Positions 54,100 through 64,000 of a stretch of 64,000 bases of DNA are shown one piece after another. The position numbers and the translations under genes were made by a program. The DNA comes from Diphasiastrum complanatum (Eukaryota > Streptophyta > Lycopodiopsida > Lycopodiales > Lycopodiaceae), in NCBI GenBank assembly GCA_029204225.1, contig CM055103.1, positions 42,493,368-42,557,367 on the forward strand. Direction: 5' to 3'. Positions within the stretch are counted from its first letter, which is position 1. Each line of letters begins with the position of its first letter. Below the pieces are notes generated by a model. That model searched no databases. It worked only from the letters and a program-made list of their open reading frames with translations, and was not told the DNA's origin.

Positions 54100-57000
54100 A
54101 CTTGTCTTGGATCTTCGCTTAGCCTTCTTAGCAAGAATTGATCATGGAGGTGATGACTTCTGAGAAGATAAACTCTTCTTCGAAGGTGGAGACTTCCTAG
54201 ATGATGATGTCTTGCTAGAACTCTGACTTGTAGAATCATCCTTGACTTTTCCTTTGTCTTTATCCAGTAAGGATGGCACATTCTTTGAATCAATCTTTTG
54301 AGGAGGATTTTCCCATTTTAGAACCATATTATAATGTTGCTTGGCTTGTTTCTTCATCATTGACCCTATGATCATATCTTCCTTCAATATAATTGCTTTT
54401 GGAGGTTTTATTGTTGGTTCATCAGGAATATTACGCACTCCAAATTTGGTCAGATCCATATGATCTAGAATCTGCTCATCAGTAAGTTTTGCATTGTTAT
54501 CATAAGTCCAGGCATGACTTACAAAAAAGAGTTCATCTTCAATCGGATCTAGTATAGGCTTCATTGATATCCAAGCTACATTCAGCACATTCAATGGAAA
54601 AGTGATCGGTGTGTCCAAGGTTCGATCCAATAATGAAATCTCGCTCAAATCTGACTGATTATCTTGTTGACACATATATCCTGCTGTACAGTCAATCGTT
54701 GCAAGAGCTTCATTCCAGTTGACAATATCGGTTTGAGAATCGTAATGAACTCCCAATTTTTTTATTGGTCGGTCACAAGTATGATCCGTTGTTCATGAAT
54801 CATCATCCTCTTTTTGAACCATTGGTCTGATAGTCCAAGTTATAGGATTAACCTTGACTGCACGTTCATGATTTTCAAAAGTGATTTTTTCGGTACCCCA
54901 GCTATGAATTACTTGTGCAACTCGTAACCATGGGCGTCCTAATAGGACTCGGTAGATATTTGGTGCTTCTGGTAAGTCCATTACTACGAAAGTAATGACG
55001 AACTGTACTCCGACAATTTTGACAAGTATATCTTCAACCATATTTGATCAGCTAGCTTAATGACAAAAGTCATAGGTTTTATCTTTGTAAGGCCCCATTT
55101 TGCACATAGCTTTGTAGAAATCAGGTCAACTCCCAAACCACCATCTATCACAACTGCTTCATTAGGAAATTGTCTATGCTGTATCGGCAGGGTGATATTC
55201 TTTTGTTCACTTTTCCAAGCTGCTCCAACATGGAGTAGTTCATTAGATTCATCAAATCCAGCACAAAAAAGTGGCTCCTGATGGAGTTCTGGTTCAGCTT
55301 GAGTTAACTTTTGCGCTAATACTTCTTTTGCTTTTGGCACCAACTTCAGAAACTCTCCCAACGAAATATTGATCTTACTAGACAAAATATTCATGATCAG
55401 TTCTGTTTTGCGGTGCTTCCGGTTCAGTCATCTTGAAGGGTTCTTTATGATGATGCAACTGAGCATTCATATTTGTACGTGAATTTTTCGGTGGCTGCAA
55501 TGGTGAAGAATGAACTTCGATTGTTGCTCTAGCAGCTTCAAGCTTCTCTTCTTCTTGCAGATGTTTAATCCACTCCCTCATATCCTAATATCTTCTTTTA
55601 TCTGCATGAGAATTTGGATAGACTCCAGATGTTGTTGACATATCAGTTAATGGTATAGAATCAGCAGGTATTGGATCTACTACCAGTTCTTTCTGATTTT
55701 GTGCTCTGGTGACCACCATCAAGGGTACACTTGGTTTATTCTAAGCTACTGGTCTTTGCTTGATTGTTATCAAATTTACAGGAGCTGTAACCGGTGGTGG
55801 CTTCGTTCTTGCTGGACATTCCTTATAGCAATGCCCATAACCACAGTCATGACAAAATGGTACAATTTTTTTTTTATTTGGACATTCTACAACTCTGTAA
55901 TTTTCTCCACATGCAAAGCATCCAAGTGGTGCTCTGGTCCAGTTTCTAGATGCTTGATGTTGCGTGGCAGCATAAATAACATATTGTTCTGAAGATCCAC
56001 CTTCTTGATCATTACCATAGTTCCATTGCTTGGCATTTCTATAAGGTTTTCGTTCCATCAAATTGGCAAGAGGAGTGGGGTGCTTTGGTGGGGCAGATAA
56101 GGCTAACCGTTCGGGGTATCCAAGAGCAGATTAACGAGGTCTGGCTGTCGGATTTTCTCCATAATGTGGTTCTCGATATCCCATCTGGACCTATTGTTGC
56201 AAAATTATCTGAGGATTGAAATCGCAAAAAGTGATCTCATGATCAGGCGAATTACACAAATGGCATATACTAATTTCCATTCATTTTTTTCAATTGAGAA
56301 AACTCATTCACTGTGTGATTTCTTGTACAAGTAGATCACCAGACATTTTCCCTGGTAAGAAAAGTCTTTGCAAACTTCTCAGGTTCTTTGTTCGCTTGTC
56401 CACAGAAATCTTCCAATGCTTTGATCTTCTCAACAAATTGCGACTGCAACTTTTCCATCTATTTCTGTTGGTTCTTCCCGAGTTTTTCGAACTCATTGAG
56501 CATCATTTCTGTAGTAGCATTGACATACGTTGATGCAATAGTGGTGGATGTCGTAGTGGTCTACCTTGCTCTATAAGACAACATACTGATATTCGTCTCA
56601 TCATCTGAATCTTCATCCTCCTCCCAAATTGCATCATCCATAGCATTTTGCAAGGTTGCGTACTCATTATGGCGTTTCATCTCACGTCTGATCCTTTTAG
56701 GTAATCCTGACAAAAATCACATAATCATGGCATTTTTGTTAATCAGCTTAGATTCGCACTTAGATATGAGACGTTTCACCCGTTCAATGTAATTTCGAAC
56801 CATTTCCGCTTTCCCATTTTAATTTTACTTAGAAGTAGAAAAGGGTCTTCCATAAACTTTCGAGGTCTGAACCATGTAATAAGGGCTCGTTTAATAGTCT
56901 CCTATTCTATATCAGTTTCATCTTGATTATAGTACCAATCTTGTGTGCGCCTGTTAAGGCCATAGGAAAAAGCTTAAGTTTATCCTGGGGAAAAACTTCA

Positions 57001-57143
57001 CCATAGACTTCACAAGATTCAGAAAAGATCTGAAGAAATCAAACTAGATCTGTTAATCCATTGTATTTGGGTAGATCCAAATGGGGTGCTCTTCTAACAA
57101 TGATTGGATTGACTTCCTGAGGAGCACCTCCAGGGGCAGCCAT
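54100..57143 (-). pseudogene. gypsy gag, zinc knuckles, protease and linker
   Basis: The ATG at 57143 begins MAAPGGAPQEVNPIIVRRAP and continues HLDLPKYNGLTDLV, a gag N-terminus, then decays with many stops to about 56620. A coiled-coil segment (EKLGKNQQK, AKTF) follows at 56340-56600. The zinc knuckles near 55800-55930 read CFACGENYRVVEC, with Tyr for His, and CHDCGYGHCYKEC. The protease (54984-55394) has VIDGGLGVDLIS, a DGG in place of the DS/TG active site, and ends in the LLGRPWL motif at about 54925. The linker (54142-54756) is open for 204 codons and ends in a Ser/Lys-rich tail. The RT that should follow is absent. Confidence 0.7.
56340..56600 (-). repeat. duplicated gag coiled-coil segment, copy within gag
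   Basis: About 260 bp here are closely repeated in the same orientation at 57200-57459. Both encode a T-rich stretch, the ATTEMMLNEFEKLGKNQQK segment and EKIKALE...EKxAKTF. The second copy lies upstream of the gag ATG and ends exactly at the copia LTR boundary at 57460. Confidence 0.75.
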
Positions 57144-57199
57144 CTTTACATATTAAATCAAGCAAACAATGAGATTGGATCTGGATTTTCAATCAAAAC

Positions 57200-57459
57200 T
57201 ACATTTTTCCTGGTAGGAAAAGTCTTTGCAAGCTTTTCAGGTTCCTTGTTTGCTTCCCCGTGGAAATTTTCCAATGCTTTGATCTTCTCATCAAATTGCA
57301 ACTACAACTTTTCCATCTATTTCTGCTGGTTCTTCCCAAGTTTCTCGAACTCATTGAGCATCATTTCTGTAGTAGCATTGGCATTCGTTGATGCGATAGT
57401 GGTGGATGTCGTAGTAGTCTGCCCTGCTGTATAAGGCAACATACTGATATTTGGCTCTG
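57200..57459 (-). repeat. duplicated gag coiled-coil segment, outer copy
   Basis: This is the direct repeat of 56340-56600 with slightly different codons (NANATTEMML instead of NVNATTEMML-like). Its right end abuts the LTR of the minus-strand copia, so it may be the left remainder of a second gypsy copy into which that copia inserted. Confidence 0.7.
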
Positions 57460-58256
57460 TCGCGGAAGCGCGTGTGTGGGGCTGATTCTTATTCGTCCTC
57501 TTCGTCTTCTTTATCGCGAACAATTTTCTGTCTTCAAATTATTTTTTCGTGCGGAAGCCCTTATAGGATCCCAGACACTCGACCACGCATCACAGAACAT
57601 ATTTTATTTTAGCAATCATGATACACAGCACAAGACGAGATGTATGAAAATAGAGTGACTGTATTATCAGTTTTAATCTAGAGTCAATTCGTTAGTGTCT
57701 CGTTTGTTGGCGGAATGACATTCTACTAAGTTCGTTGTGTTCTTCTCATTGGCAGACTTTTATGCACAACTACGGTGTCTTTACTTTCTTACTCTATTCG
57801 CTATGTCTCTCTCTGTCTCTTACAAATCTTTGTATTCACATAATCTCATTATGATCCTCTCGTTTATATCTCCACTATGTGGAGTTTACAAAATAGCTAA
57901 ACGTCGAATCACATGACTAGTTAATGCTAATCAACTAGTTAGTTAGTCTCCGTCATTGCTACTCGTTTCAGCTGGGCGTGAAGCCCGTTGAGCTGCCAGT
58001 TGGCAGCGCGAAAGATTTTTCTTTGTTTGATTCGTAATCTCCCGTTTGCTTTCGTTCTTTTCGTTTCTTTTTGTAGTTTTTGTTTTGCGTCCCTTTTGTG
58101 GTTGTGGTCCTGGAGGTGTGTTTGCAATTCATGAATGATTCGCGAATCGTTCGTGCTTCGAGTCAAAGACACGTTGACTGTCGCAAATCGTTCTCGTTCG
58201 ACCTTCGTGTCTTGTTCATGATGCGACAAAGTTGCAGGAGTTCACCATATTTGACA
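57460..58256 (-). repeat. copia 3' LTR
   Basis: It is about 797 bp with inverted ends TGTC...GACA. Words TTCGCGAATCGTTCG and CGCAAATCGTTCTCG occur at 58138-58195. A minus ORF at 57939-58229 across it has no motif. The left end is placed by the abrupt change from gypsy gag sequence. Confidence 0.65.
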
Positions 58257-58259
58257 CTC

Positions 58260-59341
58260 CCTCTTGAACCTTGCAGCTTTGTTCGTTTAATCCAATTGCC
58301 TCTCTTTGCTTGGTAAAGAGTGGCTTGTTGAGCGATTTCGTGAGGAGATCTGCATTTCTGATTTTATGAACTAGACCTGGAGCTCTCCTTTCGAGATCAA
58401 ATCTCGAATATAATGGTACTTCAGAGGAATGTGCTTTGTCTTTGAATGGAAGACAGGATCCTAGGACAGATAGATGGCACTCTGAGAGTCCATCGTCATC
58501 GTGCTTGGCCCCTCTTGTGGTATCCCGATTGCCTCCAACTTTATTTGCAGCCACACTGCCTCATTCGCCACTTTCGAGGCTACGACATACTCAGCTTCGC
58601 AAGAGGATTGAGCTACCAAGGTTTGCTTTTTGCATATCCAACTGATTGCAGCTCCGCACGCTATCGTACATCCTCCAGTAATGGACTTGCTGTTATCTTT
58701 GCAGCTTGCCCAGTTCGCATCACTATAGTGATGTAGCTTGAATCCTTTCTCTTCATTTCTAGCTCTGTAGGTTAATCCAACATTCTGGGTACCCTTCAGA
58801 TACTGTAGGATTGGTTTCCAATGTGCTAGACCAAGATTGGAACGGAATTGGCTCAATGCGTAGACAGAGAAGGCCAAATCGGGTCTGGTACAAATTGTTA
58901 AGTACATCAGACTACCGATTAAGTTCTGGTAGGGTATACCTGTCATCTTCTGTTCTTCCTCTTCTGTTTTTGGGCAATCCTGTTTCGTGAGCTTGGCTCC
59001 AGCTATCATCTCTTCATAGTCCATCATGTGGTACTGCTTCAGCACTTTTCTGGCGTATTCTGACTGACTCAAGTGCATTTCACCATTTATTCGATCTCTT
59101 CTGATCTCCAGCCCTAGGCATTTTGTTTCTTCTCCAAGATCTGTGATTTTGTAGTTTTCAAAAATTTGACTCTTCGTGTCTTTGATCATCATTAAGGAAT
59201 TTTCTATCATCAGCAAATCATCCACGAAAATGGTCAGTATCACAAAATCCTTTCCTACTCTTTTGATGTAGACATTACAGTATGGTTGAGTAGGATTGAA
59301 GTCTAGAGACTTGAGAAGACCATCAAGCTTTTTGTCGTACT
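58260..59341 (-). pseudogene. copia reverse transcriptase (C-terminal half) and RNase H
   Basis: The open frame 58461-59243 continues upstream to about 59341 (KKLDGLLKSLDFNPTQPYCN) and holds the catalytic FVDDLLMI box, LGLEIRRDR, NLIGSLMYLTICTRPDLAF, HYSDANWASCKD, AQSSCEAEYVVAS and DSQSAIYLS with a stop. After a frameshift, HIPLKYHYIRDL and the RNase H end are read. The RT and RNase H catalytic acidic residues are present. The N-terminal half is missing. Confidence 0.8.
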
Positions 59342-60600
59342 ATACCAACATGGTTAATATAGATTTTATAGTAAATAATGTCATTCCCACAGAGGACAAC
59401 ATTAGAAAGTTATGTTTTTGATACAATTATGGCAAGTGGTTTCGAGTGTTATTCTGGTTGTCGATAGACATTAAAAAGTAGCCAGTATTACTTATGTTTG
59501 GGATGGGTAATGTTAATAAATTCAAAACAACAATCTGGCCTCTATCGAATCGAATGAAGAGCGTTCTACAGATGAGATATATCAGAGTAGAACATCAGTA
59601 CTACACTTTGGCTGATTAAGGTGTCAACAGAGAATTGAGAATTGTTCGATGTATTCGCGATTGTGCAGACAATTAATTAATTGAGTTTGCAAACTATTCG
59701 TTTCTAAACAGAAGTCCTCAACAACTAAAGCCCAACTTAATGGTTAAAGAACACGAAGGGTTTTAGAATACGTTAGAAACTTATGTCAATGCCAATCAGG
59801 AAAATAGATCAAAGACTCAATTCTTCAGACAGGGACTGTCATCTCATGTGTATACATACAGCTTTATTCAATGATCGTGCTTGACTGTACCAAAGATAGT
59901 CGTTATTCGAGTGTCAAAAAGAAAGTATTCGTGACAGACGAATAAGATGGTTTAAAGACAGTTCTTTGGAGCATGCTTTACGGAAACATAACAAACGACT
60001 GTAATGCACTAGAGCGTCTGTCTGATCAGAGAGTAATTCATGAAATGCGTTAGAGATTGTTAGCAGACTCAAGATCACTCACACTCAACAGTGCGGAGAA
60101 CAGAGATAAGAGAGAATAACTCACAGAACTCTATTCACTTCTTCAATCTCTTACATAAGCATAAACTCTTCTCTCTTGATGATCGAGACTGAAGGGTGAG
60201 ATCAATATATGTTCTACGGGGCAAACAAACACACCTCTAAAACAACAGGTGCATCGCTCCTGCGAAAGGGTCTAGTTAACAATTAGATTGAAAATATGTT
60301 CAACTATACCATAGGAGGTATACTTAACTATGAGTTAAAATTACTCTAGTTTATCATGTCTTTTCGTATCTAGTCGTTTCGTATGGACAACCTAGTAAAG
60401 GTTACCCAAGACAATGTCTTTTCCTTTTAAAGGTCTTGCCCTTAATTACAAGGCAAGTACTTAGGAGATATATTCCCAAAAAATCACTTAGGCCTCTTCA
60501 TGATTTATACTTAACCAGCTCATATCTTCATTTTCGAGTATATCATGCCATATTTATGTTGATATTCAATATTTAACATTTTTGTGGCATCACATATACC
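59342..60600 (-). repeat. probable LTR or 3' noncoding region of the retroelement on the right
   Basis: No coding region is visible in about 1.25 kb. On the minus strand it follows a purine-rich GAGGAAGGGTATA and a TGATGCCACAAAAATG, which could be PPT and LTR start. The far end carries CATTCCCACAGAGGAC, a word type seen near retroelement LTR borders. TTCGTAT and ATTCGCG words recur. The LTR reading is tentative. Confidence 0.35.
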
Positions 60601-60619
60601 CTTCCTCAAATGTGAAACG

Positions 60620-63485
60620 TCCTCATGAACATATCATCTTTATTTCGAGGATTATTCGAGAAACATTCTTGTTCGTCAGATTTTCGTTGAGGTGAAAAGA
60701 TATTTCTTCGTGTATTTCGTCCTTTAGATATTTCTTCGTCTTAGAGAATATGTGTCTTGCTGTTTCTTTAATTGAGTAGGTTGTTTTGAGTTGTTCTTTG
60801 AAGTGTTGATGAAAACTGGAATCAAACTTCAAAACATCTTTAAGCTTCAAAAATTCAGAATCCCATAGAAACATCACCACGACAAAGACACGAATGAGTA
60901 TTCATGAATGATTCAGTTCTTCATATAACTTCTGAGCAAGCTCCAAGTTTTGTTGAGCTTTGATCAAGAGCAAGTCTTCTTTTGATTTTGTATAGCGGCC
61001 AACTGGTAAGTTGCCGAATTCTTCTAATTTAACCGGGAGTAATGTTCCATCGAACAGCTCCTGGGTTAACTTGATATCTTCATCTGAATCGCTTCATAGA
61101 GTGATTTCTTTATAGTAACGAGCTGAAAATCTAATAAAATTGCTTTTAACATAAAGATTTTGAACAAAAAATAATGTTTTCGCTGCAAATGTACCAAACT
61201 GCCAAAATGTACATGTACAAAATTGCTTGTAACGGAATGGCTTCTTTTGATCTTGCAAATTATGGCGAATCTCCACGAAATATTCTGCAAGGTTTCGCTC
61301 CCAATCCACATAAAGACTGAATAATTCCAGATAAGCCATATTCATATTAATCAGCAGGCCTGCATCGTCGAATGCACCTAAATCTGCAACCGCTTGTGGT
61401 TTGTACAGCTGAAATTACGACTTTTGCTTCCAAACATATCGCTTATTATCTTCGTTCCACAAAAATTGAAGTTCTTTGATACGAATATATTCGAGAGCAT
61501 ACATAGCCAAAGAGCCTATGTATAACTCTGCTGATCCGAAAGGTACGACCTGGAATTTACCCTGGATTATGCCCCAACAGAGACATCATTTCTGCTCGAT
61601 AGAGAGTTGGGCCCATAACCAGAGAAAGTCATCCTTCTCCCAAGGTCGCTTCCAGTCGTCGAAGGCGATGCCTACTGCGCCTGGTAGCATCATGTAATCC
61701 ACATGCCATTGCAACTCAATATTAAAAGCACATGGACACCATTTTCAGAAGCGTTTAGCGAATGCACGGAATCTGTTAGCACATACCTTCGACTGATTTC
61801 GCCGCATTTACTTTGGCTGTGTAGATGTAGTTGCCAAATCCTGAGTTTGCAACTCAGCAACCAGCTTCTGATCTTTGTTGCTTTTGATTCGACAGCTCTT
61901 TTTCGAGCTAGTCAATCTTCACGACAACCTCCAAGAATTTTGGATGGTCTGAGGCTCCGATGCAGACAGGCACAACTTGGAGTTGCTGTGTGAGTTCATC
62001 AATTCGTAGAAGGGCCTAAAGATAGTCATCGTGTGCATCAGGCCCACTGCAAGATGGGGTGACATCACTGGAGAGCTCCTTCAGCTCCGCCAACTCTTCT
62101 ACGACAAGAGCCTTCTCATCCTGGAGCGGTTGTAAGAACTCGACTCGAAAATTTTTGAGCATCTGACCTTGGAGCTGGTTCAGCTTCGTGAGATCGACAA
62201 TGATTGACCCTGCAGTGGTGCTCAGAGACAGAGCAGCTTCTGCCTTTAGTCTTGTCATTTGCTCCTCTTGTAGGTGTTTCTAGAGTGCGACATTATGCTA
62301 ATTTGCAGCCAAAAGTTGCTACTTCAAAGAATCATTTTGAGTCTGAAAATTGTCAGACTTGGCCTGAATTGTCTTATTGGTTTGCTTCAAAAAATCAGCT
62401 TCCTTTATTAAAGTCTGAAGCTGTGTTTCGAGAGTATCTCTGAGGAGATAAGCTGCATCGTGAGTTGACGGTGATACTTGTCAAACTCATATACTTCAGC
62501 CACTAGATTCTTGGCTTTTTCTGTCATGGATTGAAACCACTGGGGCTGGTCGTCTGGTTCTTCTTCATATGTCACAGGTGCCCTAGTGTTGCCTTCAGCA
62601 ACTAATCGTCCTTTGTCTAATGTATCGGACTGGGTTGCATCATCCTCAGAGGTGGAGGCACTCGGCTGCTTCTGAGATGTGGAAGCAGATGCTAGCGTTG
62701 AAGAATCAGCAGCAGCAGCTCCATCGGTTTCCATTGCCACAGCTTCACTCTCCATAGCAGTGGTGACTGCTACTTTGACTGCTGGTGCAGCATCGACTAG
62801 AACCAGAGTAGAAACAAAGATGAGGCTGGAAAGATCAATTGGCTTGGGAGCCAACATCCTTCCCGTCAGCAGTATTTTCTCTGGCTCGGTCAAAATTTGA
62901 AAATGAGCGCACAGGCGAGAGACACGGGCTCCGACTCCAGAAAACTTCTAATGTTTGATCCATCACAAAAAGGCTTTGTAAGTGATAACGTCGAAGCACA
63001 CTGGATTACCCGCAAGCGCATCCAATATGTAACCAAAATTTTGTACTGATATTGTCGCATCCACATTCATAAAAAATATGGCTTGATTTGCGTATTTACA
63101 AAACAGTTTGAATGTGGCATCTCGGATCATAGAAATTTTGTACCCCTTCGTGGGTACGAAGCAGTTGCTTAGGAAATGGGCAACTTCATCCACCGAATCT
63201 TTATTTGTCGCAACTAGCTTCCCATCCAATGGTAGTCCGAGGGCTGTGCAAAACAAATCTTTAGAGATGGTGAAGAATGCCTCATACATGAATTTTGAAT
63301 TCCTCCTCCGAAATTGAATGGATAGAGTTCACAAAATCTGTACTGACTTCAGAGAGGATGATGGATGGGTCCACTTTCAAATCACCCAACCTGCATCGAT
63401 CCAAAAAGGACTAGATAAATGCCAGGCGAATTCCTGCGCGTGCTTTCCAAATGATATTAGAGCTCGAACCTGATCCGGAAGCCAT
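60620..63485 (-). pseudogene. large retroelement-associated ORF, coiled coil, unknown function
   Basis: From the ATG at 63485 (MASGSGSSSNIIWKARAGIR) one product can be followed through about eight stops and at least two frameshifts. It has an N-terminal globular region (SKDLFCTALGLPLDGKLV, FLSNCFVPTKG, ISVQNFGYILDAL) whose spacing recalls the putative plant transposon protein domain of plant gypsy-linked ORFs. A low-complexity Ala/Ser/Thr linker (62650-62800) is followed by a coiled coil (62016-62530: FDKYHRQLTMQL, LKAEAALSL, VVEELAELKEL) and a Trp/Tyr-rich C-terminal region (DDWKRPWEKDDFLWLWAQ, ELFSLYVDWERNLAEYFVEI, FWQFGTFAAKTLFF) down to about 60900. 60623-60880 may be its end. The layout is like 40800-42830, but sequence similarity is not evident. 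No polymerase is attached here. Confidence 0.5.
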
Positions 63486-64000
63486 TGTTCGAATGTTTAA
63501 CGATAGCTTCGTAGATCGCAATAGTTCGCAAAAGAGTGCTTTGATCGCAAAGGGAATGAGCGCAGAAAAGCATAAACTCGCAGGTAGAAAGTGTAAGGAA
63601 GAAAAATGGAGAATAACTTTGATAAGCAATAGCGGTGTGGAAGGGATGATGACGTGGCATGGTGACTTGACATCTGTCACTTCCATTTATGGAGGACATG
63701 CATGGCTCAGTGTTTGAAACTATAATTTGCCAGATCGATCTTTAATGACGGAAGACTGTTTGTGAAAAGAAAAAATGAAGTAAGGAGATTCTTGAAAGAT
63801 TCTTAAAAATATGCTAGAAAGATTCTAGAAAGTTTCGCGAAACTTTCTCGAAGGATCTTAAAAAATGATACAGAAACTCACGAAAATTTCTCGAAAAACT
63901 GGGGAAAACGCTAGAAAAGATTCTAGAAAAATTCTCAAAAATGATTTACGAAAATTTGATTAACAAATTGAGAGTCGCAAAAAAAATCTCAAAAAGTTCT
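63486..64000 (-). promoter_or_regulatory. upstream region with an array of TTCnnGAA (heat-shock-element-like) palindromes
   Basis: Between 63788 and 63930 there are six TTCnnGAA units: TTCTTGAA at 63789, TTCTAGAA at 63823 and 63921, TTCGCGAA within 63833-63842, and TTCTCGAA at 63845 and 63888. Half sites GAA and TTC at 5-bp steps lie between them (GATTCTAGAAAGTTTCGCGA). Heat-shock factor binds inverted nGAAn units of this kind. The array lies about 300-450 bp upstream of the minus-strand ORF start at 63485. The window ends before the element's other features can be seen. Confidence 0.45.

Larger units (their letters stand above)
53601..57459 (-). mobile_element. Ty3/gypsy element (minus strand) with gag-protease, lacking RT to integrase
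   Basis: Reading on the minus strand there is gag, zinc knuckle, protease and a linker, then, without RT, RNase H or integrase, the last 200 bp of the additional ORF seen at 42640-42840, a polypurine/poly-C region and the first 225 bp of the same LTR as at 42846. The internal deletion therefore removes the whole polymerase and integrase. The LTR is cut at 53601 by the copia sequence of the chimeric ORF. Confidence 0.75.
57460..59341 (-). mobile_element. Ty1/copia 3' half (minus strand): RT end, RNase H, PPT, 3' LTR
   Basis: The LTR occupies about 57460-58256: on the minus strand it starts TGTCAAATATGGTGAAC after the polypurine AAGAGGGAG and ends GCTTCCGCGACA. Upstream are RNase H and the RT C-terminal half. 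The element is cut at about 59341 inside the RT. The LTR also contains TCGCGAA words similar to those in the LTR at 31.6 kb. Confidence 0.75.

Noticed and set aside
1-64000. CRISPR array, operon, phage or bacterial defence genes
   Set aside because: Introns, LTR retrotransposons and tRNA-Met primer sites show a plant nuclear genome; no direct-repeat/spacer array was found.

Overview
This window is nuclear DNA from a land plant with a large, repeat-rich genome. Evidence: GT-AG introns, Ty1/copia and Ty3/gypsy retrotransposons with primer-binding sites of the plant initiator-tRNA-Met type, a plant-style hAT transposon family with BED zinc finger, and a MULE-like MITE. There is no operon structure and no bacterial or organellar signal. 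I cannot name the species. Nearly everything is transposable element (TE) sequence, nested and decayed, and only one fragment looks like a host gene.

Layout. 1-570: AT-rich, no gene. 571-6.7 kb: copy 1 of a hAT-like transposon, with a four-exon transposase gene and a small convergent second ORF. 6.7-7.7 kb: low-complexity DNA, then a copia LTR with PBS and the first codons of gag. 7.7-11.4 kb: a truncated minus-strand gypsy element inserted in hAT copy 2. 11.4-14.16 kb: hAT copy 2 (minus). 14.16-20.99 kb: hAT copies 4 and 3 in tandem, bounded and joined by unusual (TA)n plus GGTACC/CCGCGG palindrome islands; copy 3 again has the convergent second ORF, whose upstream side carries an 85-bp minisatellite. 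21.4-22.4 kb: first two exons of a probable host gene (signal peptide plus coiled coil, minus strand). 22.4-26.7 kb: intergenic DNA holding a 702-bp MULE-type MITE with a 9-bp target-site duplication.

26.8-31.8 kb: minus-strand copia element whose leader contains an inverted copy of its own gag. 31.8-38.3 kb: plus-strand copia A followed by the 3' end of a relative, B. 38.3-43.5 kb: copia scraps, then the 3' half of a gypsy element (RNase H, integrase, an additional coiled-coil ORF, LTR). 43.5-45.8 kb: minus-strand copia fragment. 46.0-52.6 kb: a long plus-strand copia with both LTRs, split by a CACGTG-rich insertion. 52.5-53.6 kb: an open chimeric ORF made of LTR and integrase sequence. 53.6-57.5 kb: minus-strand gypsy with gag-protease but no RT or integrase. 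57.5-59.3 kb: copia 3' half. 59.3-64.0 kb: probable LTR, a large decayed retroelement-associated ORF, and upstream DNA rich in heat-shock-element-like TTCnnGAA palindromes.

Almost every TE gene has frameshifts or stops, so activity in cis is unlikely. The most interesting unit is the hAT family. It combines a BED/hAT transposase with a proline-rich linker and an AT-hook tail, a conserved convergent partner ORF, palindromic subterminal islands in inverted orientation, and a frameshift shared by the three copies that can be read. This could be a two-gene hAT lineage that spread from an already defective or frameshifting parent. All domain calls come from reading motifs by eye; no database search was run.
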